Shown here piece after piece: positions 27,118 to 36,028 of a DNA stretch of 64,000 nt (its first letter is position 1; each line of letters begins with the position of its first letter). The stretch is taken from assembly GCF_022836845.1 (NCBI RefSeq), contig NZ_JAJNNZ010000001.1:411605-475604 (forward strand). The letters run 5' to 3'. The translations under genes were made by a program, and so were the position numbers. Origin of the DNA: Vibrio gelatinilyticus (GTDB taxonomy: Bacteria; Pseudomonadota; Gammaproteobacteria; Enterobacterales; Vibrionaceae). The notes beneath the pieces were generated by a model. It worked only from the letters and a program-made list of their open reading frames with translations. It did not search any database and had not been told where the DNA came from.

Positions 27118-28424
27118 TAGGATGCAACACCTAAGGACGGGTTATCAGAAATGAGGCTCAGCAAAGTTGACATCTTCTTATCGAGCTCTTGCCACTCATG
27201 TTCGGCAACAGAACCAGGCACAATGCCCGCGCCTGCAAACAACTGGATTTGATCGTTAAGAAGCAGTGCGCTGCGAATCGCAACACAAAACTCGGCCTTG
27301 TCTTGGGCAATATAACCGATAGAGCCAGCATACCAGCCACGAGCAAACGGTTCATGTCGCTCTATGTAGGCCATCGCTTCCTTTCTCGGTAACCCAGCAA
27401 CCGCAGCTGTAGGTTGAAGCGCCTGCAGTAATTGCACCGCGTTAATACCAGAATTCAATTGACACTGGATATTGCGTTTCAGATGTTGAACTTGTCTCAA
27501 ACGTACTAGCCTAGGCTCAGTTTCAGCCTGAATCACCGGGGAGTAAGGGGCCAGGCTTTGTAGAATGTCATCAACGACATACTGGTTTTCATTGAGATTT
27601 TTATTGTCACTTGAAAGCCAGTTGGCCAATTGCATGTCTTGCGTCGCATTACTGCCTCGGCCAATTGTACCTGCAAGGGCTTCGGTTTCTAACTCACTGC
27701 CGACCCTACGATAAAGACGCTCAGGTGTTGAACCAACAAAACTGTGTTTATCTGACAATGACATCAGAAAATGAAAACTATGGTTGTTATGCAAATAACT
27801 CGCTTTTAACAACTGCTCAGGTGATATGGGATCACTTAGATCGATAGCCGTTTTGCGTGCCAACACCACTTTTTTAAACTGACCGTCCTCAATACCATTG
27901 AGTACGTCATCCACCATGCCGCCCCATTCGCTCTTGTCAGGAATGTGCTGCATAGAAACTATCGAAGTGCCTATCGGTGCCAGATCCGGTGCATCACACA
28001 CCAACTGTCGAAGAGCTTTGATGATGAGATGCTTTTCTTTGCAAAGGTTAACGGCAAGACGCCATGTCTTGTCAAATCGAATGAGCTCAATTTTGGGTAG
28101 GAAAAAGAAAGCTGACATGCATCGACGATTTTTGGCCGTATGCCCATCAAAAGAACGTCCTCCCCAGACGCGCTGTCTATCCGCCAAGATAGTAAATGCA
28201 GGCGCGGCCTCTGAGAATACATGCAATTGGCCTAACGCGACGACTTCTTCTCGTGTATCGCGAGACTGCCAATACATCTTTGGAAATACAGGTTGAGCTC
28301 CCAACCAGTCAATAAAGTGACTTCTGGGCTTTTCCGTTAGATGCTGTTCAATGCGTTTCACTTCGGGGCTGACTTCATTCACACGTTCAATGAGTTCAGC
28401 GATAGCATGCTTTAAGTGAGACAA
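27117..28424 (-). CDS. menF: Isochorismate synthase
   Basis: A 435-residue chorismate-using enzyme making isochorismate; first gene of the menFDHBCE operon, the common gammaproteobacterial order. The C-terminal chorismate-binding domain has the usual blocks: KVVLARKTAI, FVGSTPERLYRR, ALAGTIGRGS and PTAAVAGLPRKEA, plus GWYAGSIGYI. The start is a TTG at 28424 with GAGGT six bases upstream. menA and menG/ubiE are not in this window. Confidence 0.94.
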   Translation of the reverse strand: MSHLKHAIAELIERVNEVSPEVKRIEQHLTEKPRSHFIDWLGAQPVFPKMYWQSRDTREEVVALGQLHVFSEAAPAFTILADRQRVWGGRSFDGHTAKNRRCMSAFFFLPKIELIRFDKTWRLAVNLCKEKHLIIKALRQLVCDAPDLAPIGTSIVSMQHIPDKSEWGGMVDDVLNGIEDGQFKKVVLARKTAIDLSDPISPEQLLKASYLHNNHSFHFLMSLSDKHSFVGSTPERLYRRVGSELETEALAGTIGRGSNATQDMQLANWLSSDNKNLNENQYVVDDILQSLAPYSPVIQAETEPRLVRLRQVQHLKRNIQCQLNSGINAVQLLQALQPTAAVAGLPRKEAMAYIERHEPFARGWYAGSIGYIAQDKAEFCVAIRSALLLNDQIQLFAGAGIVPGSVAEHEWQELDKKMSTLLSLISDNPSLGVAS

Positions 28425-28653
28425 TTCTACCTCGGTGACTAGTGCTTATGTTTTTCGATTAATAGGTTACTGTATTTCTACATACCCGAGAGATCAAGAA
28501 CATGAGCGTGTATTTGTTAATGCTGTACAACTCTATGACTTACAACAAATGATCTCGATTCTAAATCCATCACTTTTAACAGATTTTTATTCTATCAAAA
28601 CTGCAATTGGTGTACTTTAATAAAGAAAACCATTAATTTCCAGGAATCAAACA

Positions 28654-29868
28654 ATGAAAAATATCGAGATGTCGTCAAAACTCGATAATGTCTGCTACGA
28701 CATTAGGGGACCTGTACTCAAACATGCTAAGCGCATGGAAGAAGAGGGGCATAAAATACTAAAGCTCAATATAGGTAATCCCGCCCCGTTTGGTTTCGAT
28801 GCCCCTGATGAAATTTTAGTCGACGTCATCAGAAACCTGCCGACGTCACAAGGTTACTGTGATTCGAAAGGGATCTACTCGGCGCGAAAAGCCATAGTGC
28901 AACACTATCAACGTAAAGGGCTTCGCAGCCTGGATGTTGAAGATGTTTACATTGGAAACGGTGTCTCTGAGCTTATCGTGATGGCCATGCAAGCGCTACT
29001 CAATAACGGAGATGAGTTGCTAGTACCCGCCCCTGATTACCCACTTTGGACTGCGGCGGTATCATTATCTGGTGGTAACCCGGTTCATTACCTATGTGAT
29101 GAAGAAGCAGACTGGTACCCGGACCTTGATGATATCAAAAAGAAAATCACACCGAAAACGCGTGGGATCGTACTCATTAACCCAAACAACCCGACGGGTG
29201 CTGTGTACAGTCGCGATTTCCTTTTAGAGGTGATTGAGATTGCAAGAAAACACAATCTGATTATCTTTGCTGACGAAATCTACGATAAAGTTCTCTATGA
29301 TGGTGCCACACACACTTCAATTTCGACCCTAGCCGATGATGTTTTAATGGTGACGTTCAACGGCATTTCAAAGGCATACCGTGTATGTGGTTTCCGTGGT
29401 GGTTGGATGTTCTTAACAGGTCCAAAACACATGGCCAAAGGCTATATCGATGGTTTGGAAATGCTGGCCTCGATGCGTTTGTGTGCCAACGTTCCAATGC
29501 AACATGCGATCCAAACAGCACTAGGGGGATACCAAAGCATTAATGAGCTCATCCTTCCTGGCGGCCGCTTACTTGAGCAGCGAGATAGAGCCTATGACCT
29601 CATCACTCAAATCCCCGGTGTGAGTTGTGTGAAACCGAAAGGAGCAATGTACCTGTTCCCGAAGATTGACACTAAGATGTACAGCATTAAAGACGATCAG
29701 AAAATGGTTCTCGATTTTCTCAAACAAGAAAAGGTACTGTTGGTACAAGGCTCTGGATTTAACTGGCCTAAGCCTGACCACGTTCGGATCGTGACTTTAC
29801 CTCACGTTGAAGATCTGGAACTGGCGATTGGACGCTTTGAAAGATTCTTATCGACTTATAGTCAGTAA
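28654..29868 (+). CDS. alaA: Alanine transaminase AlaA
   Basis: A 404-residue fold-type I aminotransferase making alanine from pyruvate and glutamate. It matches E. coli AlaA (YfbQ) along its whole length, including NIGNPAPFGFDAPDEI, the INPNNPTGAVYS block, FADEIYDKVLYD and the PLP-Lys region FNGISKAYRVCGFRGGW. It is divergent from the men operon across about 230 bp and heads the alaA-yfbR-dgt run. Confidence 0.95.
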   Translation: MKNIEMSSKLDNVCYDIRGPVLKHAKRMEEEGHKILKLNIGNPAPFGFDAPDEILVDVIRNLPTSQGYCDSKGIYSARKAIVQHYQRKGLRSLDVEDVYIGNGVSELIVMAMQALLNNGDELLVPAPDYPLWTAAVSLSGGNPVHYLCDEEADWYPDLDDIKKKITPKTRGIVLINPNNPTGAVYSRDFLLEVIEIARKHNLIIFADEIYDKVLYDGATHTSISTLADDVLMVTFNGISKAYRVCGFRGGWMFLTGPKHMAKGYIDGLEMLASMRLCANVPMQHAIQTALGGYQSINELILPGGRLLEQRDRAYDLITQIPGVSCVKPKGAMYLFPKIDTKMYSIKDDQKMVLDFLKQEKVLLVQGSGFNWPKPDHVRIVTLPHVEDLELAIGRFERFLSTYSQ

Positions 29869-29972
29869 CTCTTTCATAATACAAACAATAAGCCTATTCT
29901 TAATAAGCGCTACGCATACCAAAACATTGTCGAGTTTTGGCTGTTTAGCGCTTTTATTATGGAGTCAGTTGT

Positions 29973-30557
29973 ATGAAAGAAAGTCATTTTTTCGCTCACC
30001 TTGCCCGAATGAAACTGATACAGCGCTGGCCTCTCATGCGCTCAGTGTCAACCGAGAATATTTCTGAGCATAGCCTTCAAGTCGCTTTCGTCGCCCACGC
30101 CTTAGCCATTATCAAAAACAAAAAATTTTCCGGTAATGCCAATCCCGAGCGCATCGCCATACTGGCCATGTACCACGATACCAGCGAAGTTCTTACCGGC
30201 GACATGCCCACCCCAGTCAAGTATTACAATCCTGATATTGCTAAAGAATATAAAAAGATAGAAGCAGCAGCGGAGCTCAAGTTACTGTCATTACTACCCG
30301 AAGAGTTCCAAGACGAATTTCGACCTTTTTTGGTCTCGGATAGTGCTTACGAAGAAGACCGTGATATTGTTAAACAAGCCGACTCCATATGCGCTTATCT
30401 CAAGTGTTTAGAAGAACTCAGTGCCGGTAATCATGAATATGCACTCGCAAAAAAACGGCTCGATGGCACACTTAAAGAGAAACAAACGCCAGAGATGGAG
30501 TATTTCTTAACCACATTTGCACCGAGCTTTGAACTTTCACTTGATGAAATCAGTTAG
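29973..30557 (+). CDS. yfbR: 5'-Deoxynucleotidase YfbR
   Basis: A 194-residue HD-domain phosphohydrolase that removes phosphate from deoxyribonucleoside 5'-monophosphates. Metal ligands are visible in [12 protein letters not shown] (His), [15 protein letters not shown] (HD pair) and a later Asp in [11 protein letters not shown]. It is close to E. coli YfbR across its length and follows alaA as in E. coli (104-bp gap). It is followed after 41 bp by a dGTPase family gene, so two enzymes that drain the deoxynucleotide pool are neighbours. Confidence 0.95.
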   Translation: MKESHFFAHLARMKLIQRWPLMRSVSTENISEHSLQVAFVAHALAIIKNKKFSGNANPERIAILAMYHDTSEVLTGDMPTPVKYYNPDIAKEYKKIEAAAELKLLSLLPEEFQDEFRPFLVSDSAYEEDRDIVKQADSICAYLKCLEELSAGNHEYALAKKRLDGTLKEKQTPEMEYFLTTFAPSFELSLDEIS

Positions 30558-30598
30558 CCCGACGCAGTCATTTTTAGCGCAAGGAGCAAAAGGACTAG

Positions 30599-31930
30599 AT
30601 GGAACTGACCAACCAAGAGACTTGGCAAGCTAGGCACAGCGACGAACATAAGTTACGTCGTGACGATCATAGAGATCCGTACCAACGTGACAGGGCGAGG
30701 ATATTGCACTCAGCAGCGTTTAGACGTTTGCAAGCAAAGACTCAAGTTCACGGAGCTGGAGGCAACGATTTTCACCGAACTCGTCTTACGCACTCTTTAG
30801 AAGCTGCCCAGATTGGTTCTGGCATTGTCGCACAGCTTCATCAAAAGCACAGTGAATTCTCTCCTTTGCTACCTTCAGATAGTTTAATTGAATCTTTATG
30901 CCTTGCCCACGATATTGGTCACCCACCCTACGGCCATGGGGGCGAAGTCGCTCTCAATTTCATGATGCGTGATCATGGCGGTTTTGAAGGTAATGGGCAG
31001 ACATTTCGTATCGTCACTCAATTAGAGCCTTATACCGAATCCCACGGCATGAATTTAACTCGTCGCACGCTTTTGGGGCTATTAAAATACCCGGCGTTTA
31101 TTAGTCAAACCCGAGCCGAACAGTCGCCCCTCCCCTCACAACAACGCCGACAACTAAAAGCCAAAGAATGGACACCAGCCAAAGGCATTTACGATGTCGA
31201 CAAACCACAGCTCGACTGGGTCTTTGCCTCACTGTCTGGATCAGATATCAACGCACTCGCTCAAATGAGACCGAGCTCTAACGATCCATTCAAACATAAA
31301 AAAACACGCTATAAATCTCTTGATTGCTCAATCATGGAACTGGCAGATGATATCGCCTACGGCGTACACGACCTTGAAGATGCTATCGTTCTCAAATTAG
31401 TCACGCGCGACCAATGGGACGCAACAGCTGCGCTCGAACTGAAAAGCCTGACGGGGTGTTGGCTCGCGCAGCAAATTGACTCCATCAGCGCCATGCTGTT
31501 TTCAGAAAAGCATTATGAACGTAAAGATGCCATAGGTGGCATTGTTAACGCGCTGCTAACGAGTGTACAAATCCATCCCGAAGCGCATGAGTTTGATGAA
31601 CCTTTGTTAAGGTACAATGCCTACCTCAGCCCTGAGATGACTCATGTTCTCAACATTTTGAAATCATTTGTGAGCAATTACGTAATTCAGGTCCCCAGAG
31701 TTCAGATCTTCGAATACAAAGGACAACAGATCACTATGGATTTGTTTGAAGCGTTTAGCGCTGACCCTGAGCGTTTACTGCCCGATTCAACCTGTAAACT
31801 GTGGCGCGATGCCTCCGACTCCGCAGAAGAAGGGATGCGAGTAATAGCTGACTATATCTCGGCGATGACTGACGGTTACGCACAAAAAATGCATCAGCAG
31901 CTTTTTGCCGCTCATACGAGTATCGGATAA
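30599..31930 (+). CDS. dGTPase family deoxyguanosine triphosphate triphosphohydrolase
   Basis: A 443-residue HD-domain enzyme splitting dNTPs (classically dGTP) into nucleoside and triphosphate. HD-site blocks are clear: HRTRLTHSLEAAQIG (about 60-75), CLAHDIGHPPYGHGGE (about 102-117) and the downstream ELADDIAYGVHDLED (about 250-264). Members of this group in Vibrio and Shewanella carry the annotation 'anti-phage dGTPase' after work showing that dNTP depletion stops phage growth; whether this one protects is not shown by sequence. It ends six bases from the convergent DTW-domain gene. Confidence 0.9.
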   Translation: MELTNQETWQARHSDEHKLRRDDHRDPYQRDRARILHSAAFRRLQAKTQVHGAGGNDFHRTRLTHSLEAAQIGSGIVAQLHQKHSEFSPLLPSDSLIESLCLAHDIGHPPYGHGGEVALNFMMRDHGGFEGNGQTFRIVTQLEPYTESHGMNLTRRTLLGLLKYPAFISQTRAEQSPLPSQQRRQLKAKEWTPAKGIYDVDKPQLDWVFASLSGSDINALAQMRPSSNDPFKHKKTRYKSLDCSIMELADDIAYGVHDLEDAIVLKLVTRDQWDATAALELKSLTGCWLAQQIDSISAMLFSEKHYERKDAIGGIVNALLTSVQIHPEAHEFDEPLLRYNAYLSPEMTHVLNILKSFVSNYVIQVPRVQIFEYKGQQITMDLFEAFSADPERLLPDSTCKLWRDASDSAEEGMRVIADYISAMTDGYAQKMHQQLFAAHTSIG

Positions 31931-31936
31931 CCCGAT

Positions 31937-32545
31937 CTAGTCATTGTCATAGTGCTTTCGATATAGATCTGGGGGCATCTGTTGAATTTGAAAATCTATC
32001 ATGTTTTTAAACGCAGACAGCAGCGAACCAAAGTTACATTCAGGTTCAACAAGTGATAGCAAATGATATCCCGCTTCAACGGTGGATAAGCTGTTCTCAG
32101 ACGGCGCTTTGCGAATCCGGTAGTCCCCTTGTAAATCTTCGGGCAGTTTAACCTGTGGTAAAGCGTGCAGATTTTTGGAAAGCTGCCATATTTTGTAGGC
32201 TTTTTTCCATGTCCCATCAAGCAAGATAAAGCGCTTGGGGGACGCTCCGTCATGGTTCGAACTCTGGCGGTGTAATACTGTAGCGTGCTCTGCGGGAAAT
32301 AGAACCGAAGTCTCTATATCATCGTCCAGTACTCGATTCAGCGTTTCATTATCGGTAAAGTCTTCTCCGACAAGAACTCGAGTGTTAACTAATGACAACG
32401 ATAGTATTCGCGCAGTCCCAAGAGGTCTTCTCTCTTCGCTAGGATGCTGTAATATCAACAGTTCTGTGGTTGAGTTTATTGGTGAAATCCATTGGCATAT
32501 GCAGGCTTTCAAGGCTTTTTTACATTGAGTACAATACCGAGACAT
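31937..32545 (-). CDS. tRNA-uridine aminocarboxypropyltransferase (DTW domain)
   Basis: A 202-residue DTW-domain enzyme, the family of E. coli TapT (YfiP), which transfers the 3-amino-3-carboxypropyl group of SAM to uridine 47 of tRNA. An N-terminal zinc-binding Cys set (RYCTQCKKALKACICQW) and the family motif LLDGTWKKAYKIWQLS (about 112-127) are present. I use the ATG at 32545; the ORF could also begin at a GTG at 32554, but that would touch the divergent rhombosortase start at 32555. The target tRNA position is inferred from the family. Confidence 0.85.
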   Translation of the reverse strand: MSRYCTQCKKALKACICQWISPINSTTELLILQHPSEERRPLGTARILSLSLVNTRVLVGEDFTDNETLNRVLDDDIETSVLFPAEHATVLHRQSSNHDGASPKRFILLDGTWKKAYKIWQLSKNLHALPQVKLPEDLQGDYRIRKAPSENSLSTVEAGYHLLSLVEPECNFGSLLSAFKNMIDFQIQQMPPDLYRKHYDND

Positions 32546-32554
32546 GAGGCTCAC

Positions 32555-33088
32555 TTGAAAATTCGATTAATAATCATCAGTATGATTTGCATTTTAGCAC
32601 AACTGCCTTTGATACAATCTTGGCTCGTGTGGGATAAAACCGCGATCAATTCGGGGCAATGGTGGCGCATCCTAACAGGAAATTTCTCTCACACCAACAG
32701 CGTCCATTTGATAATGAACCTCGCGGCGCTGTGGATTTTAGTATGGATTTTCCGCCCGAGACCTAATCACTTTGTGTTTTTGCTTATCTTTATTAGCTCA
32801 ATCATCGGTCTTTGCTTGCTGTCAAGCTCTCTTGGCTGGTACCTAGGGCTATCTGGAGCCTTGCACGGCCTGTTCTCTTATTGGGCTTTAAATGAAGCTC
32901 TCAGAGGCCGAAGGACCAGTTGGGCGCTAGTTGTGGCTGTCATTGCAAAAGTAGCTTGGGAGGGCGTGTACGGCGCGTCAGAGGTCACAGCCCAAATGAT
33001 CGACGCGAGTGTCGCAACAGAAGCACATTTTATAGGTACCATCGCTGGATTAGCAACGGCCAGCGTCGCAAAGCTAATGCAGCGATGA
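32555..33088 (+). CDS. rrtA: Rhombosortase (rhomboid-type intramembrane serine protease)
   Basis: A 177-residue polytopic membrane protein starting at a TTG (32555) with AGG upstream. It has the rhomboid catalytic Ser in GLSGALHGLF (about 110-119) and the catalytic His in EAHFIGTIAGL near the C-terminus; HSNSVHLIMNLAALW-type sequence (HTNSVHLIMNLAALW here, about 46-60) is also a rhomboid feature. The short form with G-L-S-G-x-x-H-G is that of rhombosortase, which processes proteins ending in a GlyGly-CTERM tail in type II secretion hosts such as Vibrio. No such substrate was seen in this window. It is divergent from the DTW gene with only nine bases between start codons. Confidence 0.85.
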   Translation: MKIRLIIISMICILAQLPLIQSWLVWDKTAINSGQWWRILTGNFSHTNSVHLIMNLAALWILVWIFRPRPNHFVFLLIFISSIIGLCLLSSSLGWYLGLSGALHGLFSYWALNEALRGRRTSWALVVAVIAKVAWEGVYGASEVTAQMIDASVATEAHFIGTIAGLATASVAKLMQR

Positions 33089-33095
33089 TGAGAGT

Positions 33096-33488
<393 letters not shown>

Positions 33489-33530
33489 AAGAGAGTTATC
33501 AGTTTCACTACATGAGTGACTTACATCAAA

Positions 33531-35390
33531 CTACTGTTCAACAACGAAGTACTCTATGTCTGCGTTATCTCTCAGTACAGTAAGTACTGCAGTCAGATCT
33601 TGTTGGGTACTAACTCGTTCCATTTGCGCACTGATTTGCTCGTTGTATGCTGGATCAAAATTCGCCGCAACCTTAGTTAGCTCAATAACAACCACATTGC
33701 CTTCCATATCTTTGCTTTGTGCAAAAGTTGATTGCTCTGCCTGTGGCTTAGCCATTGCAAATGCAGTTCCGGCCAGTGGCGAATTACGGTCAATAGTTTC
33801 TAGCTCACCGAAAGCGATGTTATTGCTCTGCAGTAAATCTCGCTTACCTTCTTTGAGCTCCGCCACTAACTGTGCGCCAAGCTCTAGAGCTTGTTGTTCA
33901 CCTTTAGCTGCTGCCAATTGAATCTCTACCTGCTCACGTACGTCGTTAAGTGGCAAAACAGTTTGCTCACGAACATCTTCAACGCGCACTACAATTACAT
34001 GCTCGGGAGCGACTTCAACCACTTCAGAGTTCAACCCATCTTCTTTAACTTCAGGGCTCATCAGCACTTGCATAACAGCAGGCGATTTCAGCAATTCAGG
34101 GGCATCTTGCGCAGACACAAAATCCGTGGTCTGAATGCCCAAGTTAACTGCTTGTGCAGCATCATCAAGAGAGTCAGGATATTCAAATGCTACTTTCTCT
34201 AACTCATTTTGCAGAGCGTAGAACTCATCTACTGCAATTTGATCGCTCAACTCGGCAACAATCTCGGCATGCACTTCAGAAAGAGGTTTAGACTGAGAAG
34301 CTTTCAAAGCATCCAGTTGGATGATGTGGTAGCCAAAATCAGATTTAACCAAAGCAGTACGGTCGCCAACATTAGACAGTGCAAAGGCGGCTTCTTCAAA
34401 AGCAGGATCCATCACGTCTTTTTCAATCCAACCTAAAGACCCACCTTCTTCAGAGCTGCCAATGTCTTCAGATTTTTCTTGAGCTACAATCGCAAAATCA
34501 GCACCCGCGTTCAATTCGTCTAAAATAGCTTGCGCTTTTGCCTCGTCATCACCTTGAACCAGGATGTGACTAACACTGCGTTGTTCCGCTGTTGAGTACT
34601 TATCTAGATGCTCATCATAATACTGTTGAATTTCATCATCGCTAATATCAACTGTACCTTTTAAAGCTTCTGCTGACAGTTCGATATACGCAACTTTCAC
34701 CTGCTCTGGGCGAGTGTACTGCGCTGGGTTTTCATCGTAATATTGCTGAATTTCTTCAGATGTAATGTCTGCGTTCTCTGCAAACGTCGCCTTCGATAAC
34801 GTCAACGTACGAATATCACGAGTTTGTGTCAGTAGCTTGCTTTGCAGTTCAACTTCACTTGGCAACGTGAACTCACTGCCCTGCAGTGCCATCATAAGCT
34901 GGTTTCTAACCAAATCACGACGTAGGTATTCTGCAAAACTGTCTGCACTGAAACCTGCACGGCGTAAAGACGCTTGATAGATTTCTTGATCAAACGCTCC
35001 GTTGTTTTGGAATTGAGGCATATCCAAGATCATTTGGCGAATTTGAGTATCGCTGATTCGAAGACCAAGAGATTCCGCGTGCTGCTCAAGCAATACATCG
35101 TTGATCATTCGATCAAGAACAGACTTTCTAAACGACTCTGCGTAGGCTGGATCGGCTAATAGGCTCGCAAAATAATCACCTAGCTGCGATTGCATGCGAT
35201 TGCGCTCATTTTGGTATGCCTGTTCGAATTCACCACGGGCAATTTCTACATTTCCTACTTTTGCTGCGACATTGGCGCCACCACCAACGATGTAACTCCC
35301 AACACCGGCGAATACAAACGAAAGGATGATCAATCCAAGGATAATTTTCACCGCGATGCTATTAACGCCTTCGCGTAATCGTTCCATCAT
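33531..35390 (-). CDS. ppiD: Peptidyl-prolyl isomerase / periplasmic chaperone PpiD
   Basis: A 619-residue inner-membrane-anchored periplasmic chaperone. An N-terminal helix (VKIILGLIILSFVFAGVGSY, about 14-33) anchors it; a SurA-like N-terminal region follows; the parvulin domain is at about 260-360 (VSHILVQGDDEAKAQAILDE, DIGSSEEGGSLGWIEKD, FGYHIIQLD). The double Met start matches E. coli PpiD. It helps proteins leaving the Sec translocon. It lies downstream of hupB as in E. coli but has its own spacing and terminators on both sides. Confidence 0.95.
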   Translation of the reverse strand: MMERLREGVNSIAVKIILGLIILSFVFAGVGSYIVGGGANVAAKVGNVEIARGEFEQAYQNERNRMQSQLGDYFASLLADPAYAESFRKSVLDRMINDVLLEQHAESLGLRISDTQIRQMILDMPQFQNNGAFDQEIYQASLRRAGFSADSFAEYLRRDLVRNQLMMALQGSEFTLPSEVELQSKLLTQTRDIRTLTLSKATFAENADITSEEIQQYYDENPAQYTRPEQVKVAYIELSAEALKGTVDISDDEIQQYYDEHLDKYSTAEQRSVSHILVQGDDEAKAQAILDELNAGADFAIVAQEKSEDIGSSEEGGSLGWIEKDVMDPAFEEAAFALSNVGDRTALVKSDFGYHIIQLDALKASQSKPLSEVHAEIVAELSDQIAVDEFYALQNELEKVAFEYPDSLDDAAQAVNLGIQTTDFVSAQDAPELLKSPAVMQVLMSPEVKEDGLNSEVVEVAPEHVIVVRVEDVREQTVLPLNDVREQVEIQLAAAKGEQQALELGAQLVAELKEGKRDLLQSNNIAFGELETIDRNSPLAGTAFAMAKPQAEQSTFAQSKDMEGNVVVIELTKVAANFDPAYNEQISAQMERVSTQQDLTAVLTVLRDNADIEYFVVEQ

Positions 35391-35445
35391 AATTTAACTA
35401 CTCTCAAGACTTAAAGGTATAAACTTTTTCTGATTGGATAATACC

Positions 35446-35478
35446 AGAAAAAGAAATGCGCATCAGTAAGATGCGCAT
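35446..35478 (-). terminator. Intrinsic terminator of hupB
   Basis: Stem ATGCGCATC / GATGCGCAT (35456-35464 and 35470-35478), 5-base loop, then TTTCTTTTT on the minus strand. Confidence 0.85.
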
Positions 35479-35559
35479 ATTTTAAAAAGGTTCGATTTTT
35501 CGTCCCTTCAAACCCATTATTAGAGTTTGATATTCCTGTATAAACAACAGGGTAAGGTA

Positions 35560-35832
35560 TTAGTTACAAGCGTCTTTAAGAGCTTTACCTGCTTTGAAAG
35601 CTGGTACTTTCGCTTCAGCGATTTGGATTTCTTCGCCAGTTTTTGGGTTACGGCCTGTGCGTGCTGCACGAGTGCGAACACTGAAAGTGCCGAAGCCAAC
35701 TAAGGCAACTTGATCGCCACCTTCTAGAGTAGAGCCCACTGCCTCGATAAATGCGTCTAGAGCACGACCTGCTGATGCTTTAGAAAGGTCTGCGTTTTCT
35801 GCGATTTTTTCAACTAATTGTGTCTTGTTCAC
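35560..35832 (-). CDS. hupB: DNA-binding protein HU-beta
   Basis: A 90-residue histone-like protein that bends and compacts DNA. The HU signature [25 protein letters not shown] (split here: [25 protein letters not shown]) includes the intercalating RNP tip. The start is a GTG with GGGG seven bases upstream. It lies between lon and ppiD, the standard gammaproteobacterial place. The promoter should lie between 35835 and 35960; TTGATT with a 17-base spacer and TTCAAT is a possible weak match there. Confidence 0.97.
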   Translation of the reverse strand: MNKTQLVEKIAENADLSKASAGRALDAFIEAVGSTLEGGDQVALVGFGTFSVRTRAARTGRNPKTGEEIQIAEAKVPAFKAGKALKDACN

Positions 35833-35960
35833 TGTGTTTCCCCTTTAGGTTACCCGTTAGTTTTTTTATAAAGGTAACATTTAATTCCATTCTCGTATTG
35901 AAAGACCCTAACCCTTATCAATCAAGGGGTTCAGAGCTACAGTTAATTAAGTTAGTGCCA

Positions 35961-35998
35961 CAAAAAAACGCTGACAAGCTTTTTTTGCTTATCAGCGT
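35961..35998 (-). terminator. Intrinsic terminator of lon
   Basis: Stem ACGCTGA / TCAGCGT (35968-35974 and 35992-35998), one mismatch, then AAGC / GCTT, around a 7-base loop; seven Ts follow on the minus strand. Confidence 0.85.
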
Positions 35999-36028
35999 AT
36001 TTCTTTTAACTAAATTTGCAGCATATCA

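Noticed and set aside
28435..28620. A 61-codon ORF between menF and alaA
   Set aside because: No ribosome site, no recognisable content, and it fills the divergent regulatory region of two real genes.
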